Below, piece after piece: positions 26,928 to 35,210 of a DNA stretch of 64,000 nucleotides. The stretch's first letter is position 1; the number at the start of each line of letters is the position of its first letter. This DNA comes from CAYUQT01 sp964596165 (lineage in GTDB: Bacteria; Planctomycetota; Phycisphaerae; UBA1845; JAFGLZ01), in NCBI GenBank assembly GCA_964596165.1, contig CAZQTW010000030.1, positions 1 through 64,000 of the forward strand, written 5' to 3'. The notes below the pieces were generated by a model. That model searched no databases, was not told the origin of the DNA, and was given only the letters and a program-made list of their open reading frames with translations. The position numbers and the translations under genes are program-made.

Positions 26928-27497
26928 ACCCCCAACTGCTCCAAGCCCTGAAAGGGCGCGATAGGCATGGCACAATCTCTGGCTTGCGTTCTCGTTCATA
27001 TCGTGTTCAGCACGAAGAATCGCGTGCGGTTGATCATGCCCGACGTGGAATCGGAACTGCACGCGTATCTCGGCGGCATCTGCAAGCGGTTGAAGAGCCC
27101 GGCCCTATCGGTGGGAGGGACAGACGACCACGTTCACCTCTTGTGCTCCTTGGCCCGCACCGTGTCTTTGTCTGACCTGCTCGAAGAGGTCAAAGCGGGG
27201 TCCTCGAAATGGATGAAGACGAAGGGCTCGGACTACGCCAGCTTCCTCTGGCAGGATGGGTATTCCGCATTCTCGATTGGACGATCGGGTGAGCCGAATG
27301 TTCGCGGATACATCGATCGTCAGAAGGAGCATCACCGTCGGGTTTCCTTCCAGGATGAGCTCCGGGCATTTCTGCGAAAGTATCGCGTCGAGTACGACGA
27401 ACGCTACATATGGGATTGAGTGTGTTCCTACGGCGCCCCTTCAGGGCTTCGGGGTTATCTGGCGTCCGATTCCCGGGGGCTACGCCCCCGGCTATTC
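26892..27497. mobile_element. RAYT element bounded by inverted foldback repeats
   Basis: GAGAATAGCCGGGGGCGCAG at 26892 onward reappears inverted on the right, ending near 27497, where the plus strand reads TTCCCGGGGGCTACGCCCCC followed by GGCTATTCTC. The two ends face each other around the transposase. Each end is also a foldback itself (CCGGGGGC-N-GCCCCCGG). A further CCTTTCAGGGCGC unit follows at about 27505. No target-site duplication could be identified. Confidence 0.6.
26967..27419 (+). CDS. IS200-like / REP-associated tyrosine transposase (RAYT)
   Basis: Product of 150 aa of the Y1 HUH transposase family. The HUH pair is DDHVHLL (His55, His57) and the catalytic tyrosine is Tyr115 in RGYIDRQKEHH; both are intact. 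Such enzymes cut single-stranded DNA at hairpins by a 5'-phosphotyrosine link. There is no accessory TnpB gene, and the flanks are palindromic repeats, which fits RAYT-type elements that spread REP sequences. The ATG follows GGGCGCGATAGGC with no strong ribosome site. Confidence 0.85.
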   Translation: MAQSLACVLVHIVFSTKNRVRLIMPDVESELHAYLGGICKRLKSPALSVGGTDDHVHLLCSLARTVSLSDLLEEVKAGSSKWMKTKGSDYASFLWQDGYSAFSIGRSGEPNVRGYIDRQKEHHRRVSFQDELRAFLRKYRVEYDERYIWD

Positions 27498-27561
27498 TCC
27501 TTCGCCCTTTCAGGGCGCACGAGTTCCGAATGCCGACCACGCCAGGCAAATCTGTCGCCAC

Positions 27562-27890
27562 ATGGACGCCGAACAAGCGTTCCTGCGGCGCATCGCCGAG
27601 CTTGGCATGACGCCCGGTTACCACCCCGGCCAATTCCGCATTCGGACAACCCGCCTGTCGAATCTGATCGCGACGCTCTTGAACGAGGGCTGGGCGGTGC
27701 TGGGAAATCGCCTCGCGTTCCATCAATCGGGCGACGTCTCGGTCGCCCTGAGCAGTGGGATCGACTGATTCGAGCTCGAAGGCGTGGTCGATTTCGACGG
27801 CCAATCGGTCCCGTTGCCGGAGCTGTTGGCCGCCTATCGCAAAGGGGAACGATTCGTCCGGCTCGGCCAAACTGCTGATTCCGTCCCCGC
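27562..27890 (+). pseudogene. Fragment of a SNF2-family helicase N-terminal region
   Basis: From ATG at 27562 the frame reads MDAEQAFLRRIAELG, continuing with NEGWAVLGNRLAFHQSGDVS and ending GID before TGA at 27769. The same frame resumes with FELEGVVDFDGQSVPLPELL and GERFVRLG. A Trp codon would be expected at the stop, so TGG has become TGA. The block resembles the region just ahead of the ATPase core in bacterial SNF2 helicases. No helicase motif follows, so only debris remains. Nothing is recognised in 27891-28156. Confidence 0.5.
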
Positions 27891-28156
27891 GTTACGGTAT
27901 GGCTCGATCGTCACGAGTGTTTGTGGCGGAGGGTAAGGAAGACGACTGCCACAGAGTAGGATAGCGAGTGCAGCTCTGTGCGATCTCGGACCAGGGAAGG
28001 GGGCCAAGCTCACTTCTTGCAAGTCCGCAGGCCAAGCGCGACCCCAGACATCACCTGCCATTGCTCCCACACGAGTTCATCTGCGCCGGAGGGCCCCAGA
28101 GCCTTGGTGTTCCTGCCACACCGCGCTGGATCCATCCGAGCTGCGCACTTTCTCAC

Positions 28157-28387
28157 TCAGCGCGCGTCGGGCACGCGAGTCTTCGCCAAACTGACAAGGG
28201 ACCTTAGCGCGGCATTGACCGCTCGGTCATTGGGAAAGCACCGGACCACGTCGGGCGACAAGAGAACCAGATTGGTCCCTGCTTTGTATCGCTTGGCGTA
28301 TTTCCCCCTTACCCCGCCCTTCAGCCTGCTCAGGTCGTATTCCGCCCTCAAGTCATCGTCTACATATCTTCTAGGAGCCTTCTTCAT
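28157..28387 (-). CDS. Small conserved antitoxin-like protein
   Basis: Product of 76 aa. The order 'DDxLxxEYDLSxLKGGVRGKY', 'YKAGTNLVLLSPDVV' and 'FPNDRAVNAALRSLV' is that of a widespread short protein often annotated as an antitoxin component or hypothetical protein. It starts 3 bp after the lactonase gene on the same strand and is probably co-transcribed. No toxin partner is seen next to it. Function is unproven. Confidence 0.5.
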   Translation of the reverse strand: MKKAPRRYVDDDLRAEYDLSRLKGGVRGKYAKRYKAGTNLVLLSPDVVRCFPNDRAVNAALRSLVSLAKTRVPDAR

Positions 28388-28390
28388 ATT

Positions 28391-29296
28391 CTACTGGCTC
28401 CCCACACCCTTGGTCCGCGTGCGAATCGAATACAGCCCCTTGCCGGCCGTGATAAAGAGGGTCTGGCGATCCTGGCCGCCGAAGCACACGTTGGCCGTCC
28501 AGGGTTCGGGGACGTCGATCTGGTCGATCTTCTTACCGGTCTTGTCGAACACGGGCACGCCCTTGCCGGTGAGATAGACGTTGCCCTCGTTGTCGATGGT
28601 CATCCCGTCGGAGCCCATCTCGCAGAAGAGGCGCTTGTTGACCAGCGAGCCGTCCTTCTGGATGTCGTAGGCGTAGGTCTTGCCCCCCTTGATGTCGGTC
28701 ACGTAGAGAGTCTTGCCGTCGGGCGTGCCGATGAGGCCGTTGGGCTGCTGGAGATCGTCAATGACCCGCACCAGCTTCTTGCGCTTCGGTGAGAAGAAAT
28801 AGACCGCCTCCACCTCCTGCTCGGCCGGCCCTCGTTTCCAATAGTCGCGTTTGTAGAACGGGTCGCTGAAGTACATCCCACCGTCCGGGCGTATCCACAC
28901 GTCATTGGGCGCGTTCAAGAGCTTGCCGTTGTACTCCTTGAAGAGCACGGTCACCTTCTTGTCCGGCGTGATCAGCCACATCTCGTTCTTGTCGTCGGCG
29001 CAGGCGATCAGGTTGCCCTTCGCGTCGAAGCACAGGCCGTTGGAGCGCCCGCACGGCTGCATGAACGTCGTGAGCTTGCCGTCGATGCTCCAAATGAGGA
29101 TCCGGTCGTTGGGCTGGTCGGTGAAGTAGACGTTGCCGTCCTTGTCGCAGGCCGGCCCCTCGGTGAACGCGAACCCGCCCGACAGTTTCTCCAGCTTCGC
29201 CCCGGTGGCGACCACGCCGCCGTCGCCGGTCCGGGCGAACGAACCGGCCAAGCCGATCATCGCCAGTGTTGCCGCGATTGCCGTTTGTTTTGTCAT
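28391..29296 (-). CDS. Secreted SMP-30/gluconolactonase-family protein
   Basis: Product of 301 aa with GGGAG before the ATG and a signal peptide (MTKQTAIAATLAMIGLAGSF). The six-bladed propeller motifs are clear: FTEGPACDKDGNVYFTD, GRSNGLCFDAKGNLIAC, LNAPNDVWIRPDGGMYFSDP, QQPNGLIGTPDGKTLYV and GSDGMTIDNEGNVYL. The metal ligands of the family (Glu in TEGP, Asn in APND, Asp in GSDGM) are all present. These enzymes hydrolyse sugar lactones such as gluconolactone using Ca or Zn. Export suggests action in the periplasm or outside. The small antitoxin-like gene follows at once. Confidence 0.85.
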   Translation of the reverse strand: MTKQTAIAATLAMIGLAGSFARTGDGGVVATGAKLEKLSGGFAFTEGPACDKDGNVYFTDQPNDRILIWSIDGKLTTFMQPCGRSNGLCFDAKGNLIACADDKNEMWLITPDKKVTVLFKEYNGKLLNAPNDVWIRPDGGMYFSDPFYKRDYWKRGPAEQEVEAVYFFSPKRKKLVRVIDDLQQPNGLIGTPDGKTLYVTDIKGGKTYAYDIQKDGSLVNKRLFCEMGSDGMTIDNEGNVYLTGKGVPVFDKTGKKIDQIDVPEPWTANVCFGGQDRQTLFITAGKGLYSIRTRTKGVGSQ

Positions 29297-29500
29297 GACG
29301 TGTTACTCCCGCGAGAAGTCGATCCGCCGAACGGCCGGACTCATGGTGTACCGCACCCGGAATCGTAACCGATCGGGCCTCGGGCAAACAGCCCCCCAGC
29401 GTCCTGCTTTGAAACACCGCCGGCACAAGCTACACTGCGATCGGGCGATGCGTCTTCCGAGAAGCCTCTCGCGGCGTGGACGGATTGAGAACCGAGAACG

Positions 29501-31105
29501 ATGGCTGATGACACCCCTATTCCGCGCGATCAGACTCAACCGCCTCGCGGCGCCTCGCGGTTGCTCGTGTGCGTCCTTCTGTTGATCGGTCTGTCCTTCC
29601 GGCTTTCCGGCTTCCTCAATCAGGAGGGCCGGCTCCTCGGGATGTTCCCCACCGAGGACGGATATCTCACCTTGACCATCGCTCGCAACATCGGCATAGG
29701 CAACGGCATGACCACCGCCGCGGGAACCCTGCCGACAAACGGCACGCAGCCCTTGGTCACGTTTCTTTGGGCGATTGGCTACCGGCTCGTCGGGGGCGAC
29801 AAGGTGCTGGGCGTGGTCGTCGTGCTTATCCTGGAGCTGACGATCTCCTGCCTGGTCGCCTGGTCGCTGTATCGGCTGGGCCGAGTCCTGCCGGTCAGTC
29901 ATTTCAACGGCGCGCCGATCGCCGCGCTGGCTTCGGCAGTCTGGTTCGCGAACCCCTTCTACACCCGCGAGGCGATGAATTGTCTGGAAACAGGTGCGAA
30001 CGCACTGATCGTCGTCCTGGCCGTTCATGCCTTCGTCTCGCTTTGGACGTCCGATCAGGAACCTCCGCCGTTCAAACGATGCGTCGAGGTCGGCGCTCTG
30101 CTCGGGTTGGCCTTCTGGGTTCGCAACGACGGCTGCCTGCTGGTCCTGGCCGCCTGCCTGACTCGGGCGTTGGGCGGATACCGTCTTATGCGGTTGGGTT
30201 TCGCGAGGCGGATCGGCGAGGCCGCCGTCATCGGCGGAACCGCGCTGTCGATCGCCGCGCCCTGGCTGATCAACAATTACGCTCGATTCGGCCATCTCAT
30301 GCCGATCAGTGGCATTGCCGAGTCGCACTTTGGTCCGGGTTCCTCCGTCAGGCTGTTGATCGTCGTCCTCTGCGACTACATTCTGGCCTGGGTTCCGCTG
30401 TCCGTGTTCTTCAGTTTCCGATCTCCGCCGCTGTGGGTCGTTGTTTTCGCGGGTCTTGTGGTTGTCTTGCTGTTGATCCGGTTGGCGCGACTCTGCCGAC
30501 GGACGAACTCGGTCATGCGGGCGTTCGTGTGCGTGGTCGGGCTCTACGGTGTGGCCCTTGCCGTGTTTTACGGTCTTTACTTCGGCGTCCCGTATTTCCT
30601 GTACCGCTTCCTCTTTCCCTTGAGCACCTTTTTGGCGATCGCCTGGGCCGCGGCGGCCTATGGCCTCTGGCGCCGCCTGACCCGTCGCCTGCCGCGCCGG
30701 TGGTGTCGGGTTGCGCCGGCGCTGCTCGTGGCCTATGCGGTCGTGCTGACGTATCTGATCTATGACCTGACGAAGGCCGACCGGTTCTTCAAGGCCGTGC
30801 ACCACTTCGAAACACATGTACCCGAGGAATGCTGGCTCGGCGGATTCCAGACCGGCATCGTCGGCTACTTCCACGACCGGACCATCAACCTCGACGGCAA
30901 GGTCAACGCCGATGCCTTGCGTGCGCGGCTGGAGGAGAATCTGTCGTCCTATATCGTCCGAAGTCCGATCGAGCGGCTGTACGGATGGGAAGGCATGCTC
31001 GGCGCGATTCGGACGGCCACCATCGCCGAGCACTTCGAGCTGGAGTTCAGGGATCCCAACGAAGGGTTGACGATCCTCCGCCGACGAAGCCTCCCCTCGT
31101 TTTGA
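29501..31105 (+). CDS. GT-C family membrane glycosyltransferase
   Basis: Product of 534 aa with about 10-11 membrane helices. The first extracytoplasmic loop carries an acidic motif (FPTEDGYLTLTIARNIG), the place of the catalytic Asp/Glu in GT-C enzymes such as ArnT or PMT. A soluble C-terminal part of about 100 aa follows the last helix (ETHVPEECWLGGFQTGIVGY). These enzymes move a sugar from a polyprenyl phosphate to lipid or protein on the outer face of the inner membrane. It diverges from the lactonase gene; the ribosome site is weak. Acceptor unknown. Confidence 0.65.
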   Translation: MADDTPIPRDQTQPPRGASRLLVCVLLLIGLSFRLSGFLNQEGRLLGMFPTEDGYLTLTIARNIGIGNGMTTAAGTLPTNGTQPLVTFLWAIGYRLVGGDKVLGVVVVLILELTISCLVAWSLYRLGRVLPVSHFNGAPIAALASAVWFANPFYTREAMNCLETGANALIVVLAVHAFVSLWTSDQEPPPFKRCVEVGALLGLAFWVRNDGCLLVLAACLTRALGGYRLMRLGFARRIGEAAVIGGTALSIAAPWLINNYARFGHLMPISGIAESHFGPGSSVRLLIVVLCDYILAWVPLSVFFSFRSPPLWVVVFAGLVVVLLLIRLARLCRRTNSVMRAFVCVVGLYGVALAVFYGLYFGVPYFLYRFLFPLSTFLAIAWAAAAYGLWRRLTRRLPRRWCRVAPALLVAYAVVLTYLIYDLTKADRFFKAVHHFETHVPEECWLGGFQTGIVGYFHDRTINLDGKVNADALRARLEENLSSYIVRSPIERLYGWEGMLGAIRTATIAEHFELEFRDPNEGLTILRRRSLPSF

Positions 31106-31243
31106 ACCGCATGCGGAAGGACCTGAGCCCTTCGGACGGATCCGAGCGCCGAGTGTCCGGACTATCGGCGGGAGGAGTCGGAAGTCCGCTTCAACCCACG
31201 ACGAGGCGGCTTGCATTCGCCGCGAGCCGGGTGGGACGGGCAG

Positions 31244-32215
31244 CTACTCCTCGGGTGGGCTGGTGGGTTCCGTCGGGTCGTAGGCGGGAATATCCACCCG
31301 CTTGGCGCCGCGTTCGCGGGGGATCGGCGTGTAGCCGATCCGGCGGATCGCCGCTTGGCCGTCGGGGGAATAGAGGTAGTCGATCAGGTCTTTGGCGGCC
31401 TCGTCCGGCGGGTCGGTCGTCCACAGCCAGATCGTCTTGGCCAGCGCCCACTGATCGGCCTCGAGCGTGTCGAAATCCGGACGGCGGGCGACGGGCGCGA
31501 GCGTGGTCTTGATGCCCATATAGGGCGCGACGTCCTGATGCCCGACCTCGGCCAATCCCATCGCCAACTCGTTTTGACGGACCAGTTCCACGATCTTGGC
31601 GTGCGAGTCGATCTCCTCCCACGGCGGGTTGGTCATGAAGAGGCGGGCGATTTGCATGAACAGCCGGCCGCCGCGCGTGCCGCGATCGGGCCCGTACAGG
31701 GTGATCGGATCGCGCGAGCCGCCCAATGCCGACCAGACCTTGATCTGCCCGCGCATGATCTGCTTGAACTGTTCGGCGGTGATTTCCTTGATCGGGTTGT
31801 CGGGGTGAATGTAGATCGCGTAGGCGTCCCAGGCGATTCGCCAGCCGCGGGGCAGATTGCCGTGCTTGTCGCGATAATTCTTCGCCTCGTACCAGGCGAT
31901 CTTCTGGCTGGTGCAGGCGACGTTGCACACCCCCTCGGTCAGCGACTTGAAGCCGTCGATGCTGAACCGGATCTTGCCGACGCGCTGCACCTCGAAGGGC
32001 ACCGACCGGCATCGCATGGCGAGGCTCTCGACGAGTTCGACGGGAATCTGTGCCCCGCCGAGTCTCAGGTGACGGGTCGGCATGCGGGCCACCCGCCAGG
32101 ACTGTCGCCACCCCGCGACCATGTCGCTGCAACCGGTGCACAGCAACGCGCCGGCGGAGAGCAGGAGACAAGACCACAGGGTCAGAGGGCGAAACGAACG
32201 ACACACACCCCGCAT
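31244..32215 (-). CDS. PstS-like phosphate-binding lipoprotein
   Basis: Start at 32215, since AGGGGGTCTGC overlaps the stop of the ROK gene and a lipoprotein signal follows (LLLSAGALLCTGC). The product is 323 aa. The periplasmic binding fold of PstS type shows in DGFKSLTEGVCNVACTSQKI, IYIHPDNPIKEITAEQFKQI, GPDRGTRGGRLF and LAEVGHQDVAPYMGI. No ABC permease or ATPase gene is adjacent, so it may be an orphan phosphate binder or a sensor. Its tight linkage to a ROK regulator rather than Pho genes is unusual. Confidence 0.7.
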   Translation of the reverse strand: MRGVCRSFRPLTLWSCLLLSAGALLCTGCSDMVAGWRQSWRVARMPTRHLRLGGAQIPVELVESLAMRCRSVPFEVQRVGKIRFSIDGFKSLTEGVCNVACTSQKIAWYEAKNYRDKHGNLPRGWRIAWDAYAIYIHPDNPIKEITAEQFKQIMRGQIKVWSALGGSRDPITLYGPDRGTRGGRLFMQIARLFMTNPPWEEIDSHAKIVELVRQNELAMGLAEVGHQDVAPYMGIKTTLAPVARRPDFDTLEADQWALAKTIWLWTTDPPDEAAKDLIDYLYSPDGQAAIRRIGYTPIPRERGAKRVDIPAYDPTEPTSPPEE

Positions 32216-32225
32216 CGCAGACCCC

Positions 32226-33482
32226 CTAGTTCGCGTCATGGGTATGAACCGCCGTCGCTTGCGGATCGTCCGAACCCTCACCCGCCAGCCGGGCCAACAT
32301 CTGATCGGTCACGATCGTAGCAGCGCCGATCGGCGCCGCCAATGGCCCGAGCGGAGAGATGATCACGCGCGTCTTGCCGACGAGCATGGGGAGGATGGTG
32401 TGGTTCAGCTTGCGGATGATTCGCTCGGCCAGGACCGAGGCGCCCGCCAGACCGTCCTCTTCGCCGGCGAGGATGCCACCCAGGACGACCAGTTCCGGGT
32501 TGAGGACGTTCGCGGTATTCGCCAATGCCTGACCCAAATGATCCCCGGCCGTATTCAACAGATTGACCGCCAGCCGATCGTTCTCGCGAGCCGCCTCCAG
32601 GATCGTCGCGATGGTGATCAACTCCGTCCGTCCGCCCGCCCGGCTCAGGATGCTCGACTGAACGCCGCGGCCGATCGCGTCGATCGCGCCGGCGACGATG
32701 GCCGGCGGCGAGGCGACCGACTCGAGGCACCCAAAGTTGCCGCAGTGACAGATCGGCCCGTTGGGATCGACGACGCTGTGGCCCAGTTCGCCGGCATGGC
32801 CCAGATGACCTCGCAGCAAAACGCCGCCCGATACGACGCCCAGGCCGATACCCTTGCCGACGTGGAGGTACAGGAAATCGTCCGACAATCGACCGGCGCC
32901 GCGCCGCACCTCGGCCTGCGAGGCGGCCTGCACGTCGTTCCACACCACGACGGGCTGGTCGAACCGCTTCTCGAGAATCTCACGAATGGGAACGTCGTGC
33001 CAGTCGGAGACGTAGGGGAACTGGAGCGAGACGCCCTTTCGGCTGTCCACGATGCCGCTGATGGCCACCCCGATCCCCGCGGGGCGCCGAACCTTGTCGT
33101 GGCTCAGGAGGAGCTGAGCGGTTTGCGTGATCTCGTCGAGGACCCGCTTGCGGTCGAACTCGCCCCGGGTGGGTCCGCCCACGCGGGCCAATACGCGCCC
33201 GTCCATGTCCGTCAGCACGCCGACGACCTCGCGACGACTGACGGCCAGCCCGACCGCCTGGGCAAAATCCGTGTTCAGCCTCACCGTCGCCGCCGGCCGA
33301 CCGCCCGTGCTCTGGGCGTACCCAGAGTCGACCACCAACCCTTCGGTGAGCATGTCCCGGACCAGGACGCCCGCGGTGGGCAGCGACGTCGCGAGCTGCT
33401 CGGCAATCTGAGGACGACTGAACACCTCGCCGTCACGCAGCATCTCTAACAGTTGCCAGCGCAGCCGTGCCCGTTCCGACAT
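32226..33482 (-). CDS. ROK-family transcriptional regulator
   Basis: Product of 418 aa from ATG at 33482 (MSERARLRWQLLEMLRDGEV). Residues about 5-65 are a winged helix-turn-helix (FSRPQIAEQLATSLPTAGVL). The rest is a ROK sugar-kinase-like domain with the zinc motif CHCGNFGCLE and GHAGELGHSVVD. Proteins of this layout (NagC/Mlc/XylR) repress sugar genes and respond to a sugar or sugar phosphate. The PstS-like gene follows by 10 bp. Glycan genes in the wider neighbourhood are plausible targets, though I found no operator. Confidence 0.85.
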   Translation of the reverse strand: MSERARLRWQLLEMLRDGEVFSRPQIAEQLATSLPTAGVLVRDMLTEGLVVDSGYAQSTGGRPAATVRLNTDFAQAVGLAVSRREVVGVLTDMDGRVLARVGGPTRGEFDRKRVLDEITQTAQLLLSHDKVRRPAGIGVAISGIVDSRKGVSLQFPYVSDWHDVPIREILEKRFDQPVVVWNDVQAASQAEVRRGAGRLSDDFLYLHVGKGIGLGVVSGGVLLRGHLGHAGELGHSVVDPNGPICHCGNFGCLESVASPPAIVAGAIDAIGRGVQSSILSRAGGRTELITIATILEAARENDRLAVNLLNTAGDHLGQALANTANVLNPELVVLGGILAGEEDGLAGASVLAERIIRKLNHTILPMLVGKTRVIISPLGPLAAPIGAATIVTDQMLARLAGEGSDDPQATAVHTHDAN

Positions 33483-33814
33483 GGTCGGTACCCGATCCAA
33501 CCCCCAAAGACGATTCACTACATCGGGCTGATTATAGGTCCGCCCTTGCCAAAGACAACAGGGACAGGCGTCGGCATTCAGCAACTCGCCCGGTCCGTGG
33601 AAACGCACACCGGGACGTGACAATCCTGACGGGCGTCGTTTGCCCTGAAGGGGCGCGATACGAGCCGGGTGGAGAAGCCTTGACGTTTGGTCGCGCTTTC
33701 AAGGTTTGAACCCCTCGCGACGCACTTTCTGCGGAAGCTGCGCAGCGCTCCGCGCCCGGCTGATCCCCATCGTTCACGCACGGGATCTGCGCCCTTCAAC
33801 CCGGCAAGCAAAAC
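33483..33814. repeat. Intergenic region with a REP-like unit
   Basis: Near 33638 the sequence TGCCCTGAAGGGGCGCGATA resembles the REP units near the RAYT transposase (CCCTGAAAGGGCGCGATA). Further on, a GC-rich tract without any supported coding frame runs to the next gene. This looks like a solo copy of the same dispersed repeat. Confidence 0.5.
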
Positions 33815-35200
33815 TCATTTCGTCGGCGCGCTGGTGGTCGCGCGTGCCAGGTTCAGCTTGTCGAACCGGACCACGAAGTTGCGGTCCGACAACGTCCCCG
33901 CCTTGACGCCCAGGCCGAAGTTGGTGTACGCCTCGCGCGTCATGGACGACCATTCGAGGACCCGCGGGTCCCGACCGGGATAGTACGACTGCATGTAGCC
34001 GCCCTCGAACACGCGAGTGATCGCGTAGCCGCAGGGATACTCCTTGGTCGAGGCGGTCTCGACGTACGGCAGGTTGCCGGTCTGTTCGGGCCAGAACCCG
34101 ACGTAGTTGCGATGCAGATGACCGGCGAAGGCGCCGGCGATGCGGCCGTGCTCGCGGAACAGTTGCGCCAGCCGCTCGGCGTTCTTGCGGTGAATCACGG
34201 CCCGGCGCCCGGTGGCCGTGTCCATGATGCGAGCGGCCGTTCCCCCACCCCTTTTCTCCGCCATGCTGCGGGCCATGGCAAACAGGCTGTTGTTCGCCAG
34301 GCCAACCTCGCCTCGGTTGAGCTTCGGGGTCACGGGGCGATGGCAAAAGACGAAGGTCCATGAGTCCTTGTGCTTGCGGAGATCGTCGGCCAACCATGCG
34401 AATTGAGGTTCCGTGTCCGAATCGGACACCGGCTCGAAAGCCTCCGTGTCGAGCACCACGAAATGGAAGCCTTGGTGGTCGAAGCTGTACCAGGTGACGG
34501 GTAGGGCAAAGGTCCTCAAGAACGGTTTGAGGGCATCGTGATTGCCGCACACCACGTAATACGGCCGGCGGAGTCGGTCGAGCAGTTGCCTGGCCGGCGG
34601 AAACTCCTCGGGACCCGTACCATGGGTGATGTCGCCCTTGATGATCGTGAAGGCGACGGACCGGCTGTTGATCTGATCGACGCAGTCGGTGAGCACCAGT
34701 CGCCATCCGGGCAGGTCGGGCTCGCGCCAACGGACACCCTCGCTGACGACCTTGCCGTCGGGGAGCACCAAGCGGGCCGTCCGACTCTCTCCGACATGCG
34801 TGTCGGTCATCGTGGCGAAGGCGAACAGCTCGCGACCCGGGGGGGGCGTCAGTGTGGTGAATCGGCCCGACGACAGCGGCCCGATACTGGCCCGCGCGGT
34901 GCCGCTCTGGCAGACGTAGTGATACTCCGTGCCGGGGCGAAGCCCCTGGAGTTCACACGCGTGGTAGCGCGTCGGCGCTTGTTCCGTTTGCGCGGATCCG
35001 TCGAGGTGGTCCGCCCGGATCCCCCATCGAACACGGGTGTCGGCCGGCTGGTTGGTCTCCCATGTGAGAATGGCGCCGGTGTCCGTGACTGTCACCAGCT
35101 CGAGGCGATTGATCGCCAATTCGTCGGCAACAACGCGGCCGCCGACCGTCCAAGCAACCAGAAAGACCGTTGCGCCCCGTCGCCATGAGAACGTGATCAT
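33815..35200 (-). CDS. Secreted metallophosphatase with fibronectin/PAP-like N-domain
   Basis: The second of two close ATGs (35200) is best placed after AGGGAG; the product is about 461 aa with signal MITFSWRRGATVFLVAWTVG. Residues about 30-115 are a fibronectin-III-like domain as in purple acid phosphatases (GAILTWETNQPADTRVRWG). The calcineurin-like core has TDTH, KGDITHG, CGNHD, FCHRP and GHLHRN, giving a full set of dimetal ligands. It should hydrolyse phosphoesters outside the cytoplasm. It follows the DUF6807 gene by 10 bp, so the two form an operon. Confidence 0.8.
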   Translation of the reverse strand: MITFSWRRGATVFLVAWTVGGRVVADELAINRLELVTVTDTGAILTWETNQPADTRVRWGIRADHLDGSAQTEQAPTRYHACELQGLRPGTEYHYVCQSGTARASIGPLSSGRFTTLTPPPGRELFAFATMTDTHVGESRTARLVLPDGKVVSEGVRWREPDLPGWRLVLTDCVDQINSRSVAFTIIKGDITHGTGPEEFPPARQLLDRLRRPYYVVCGNHDALKPFLRTFALPVTWYSFDHQGFHFVVLDTEAFEPVSDSDTEPQFAWLADDLRKHKDSWTFVFCHRPVTPKLNRGEVGLANNSLFAMARSMAEKRGGGTAARIMDTATGRRAVIHRKNAERLAQLFREHGRIAGAFAGHLHRNYVGFWPEQTGNLPYVETASTKEYPCGYAITRVFEGGYMQSYYPGRDPRVLEWSSMTREAYTNFGLGVKAGTLSDRNFVVRFDKLNLARATTSAPTK

Positions 35201-35210
35201 CAGCATCTCC

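Larger units (their letters stand above)
26440..26966. repeat. Palindromic repeat cluster upstream of the transposase
   Basis: Several REP-like units are packed here. The segment GCGTGAACCCCCAA followed by CCAAGCCCTGAAAGGGCGCGA occurs near 26499 and again near 26922. A palindrome GGCCCGAAGGGCC recurs, and 26892-26918 (GAGAATAGCCGGGGGCGCAG onward) is a foldback. No gene is seen in 26322-26966. Confidence 0.7.

Noticed and set aside
29303..31216. Antisense 637-codon frame opposite the GT-C gene
   Set aside because: Hydrophilic mirror of membrane helices with no domain; the plus-strand protein has clear transmembrane structure.
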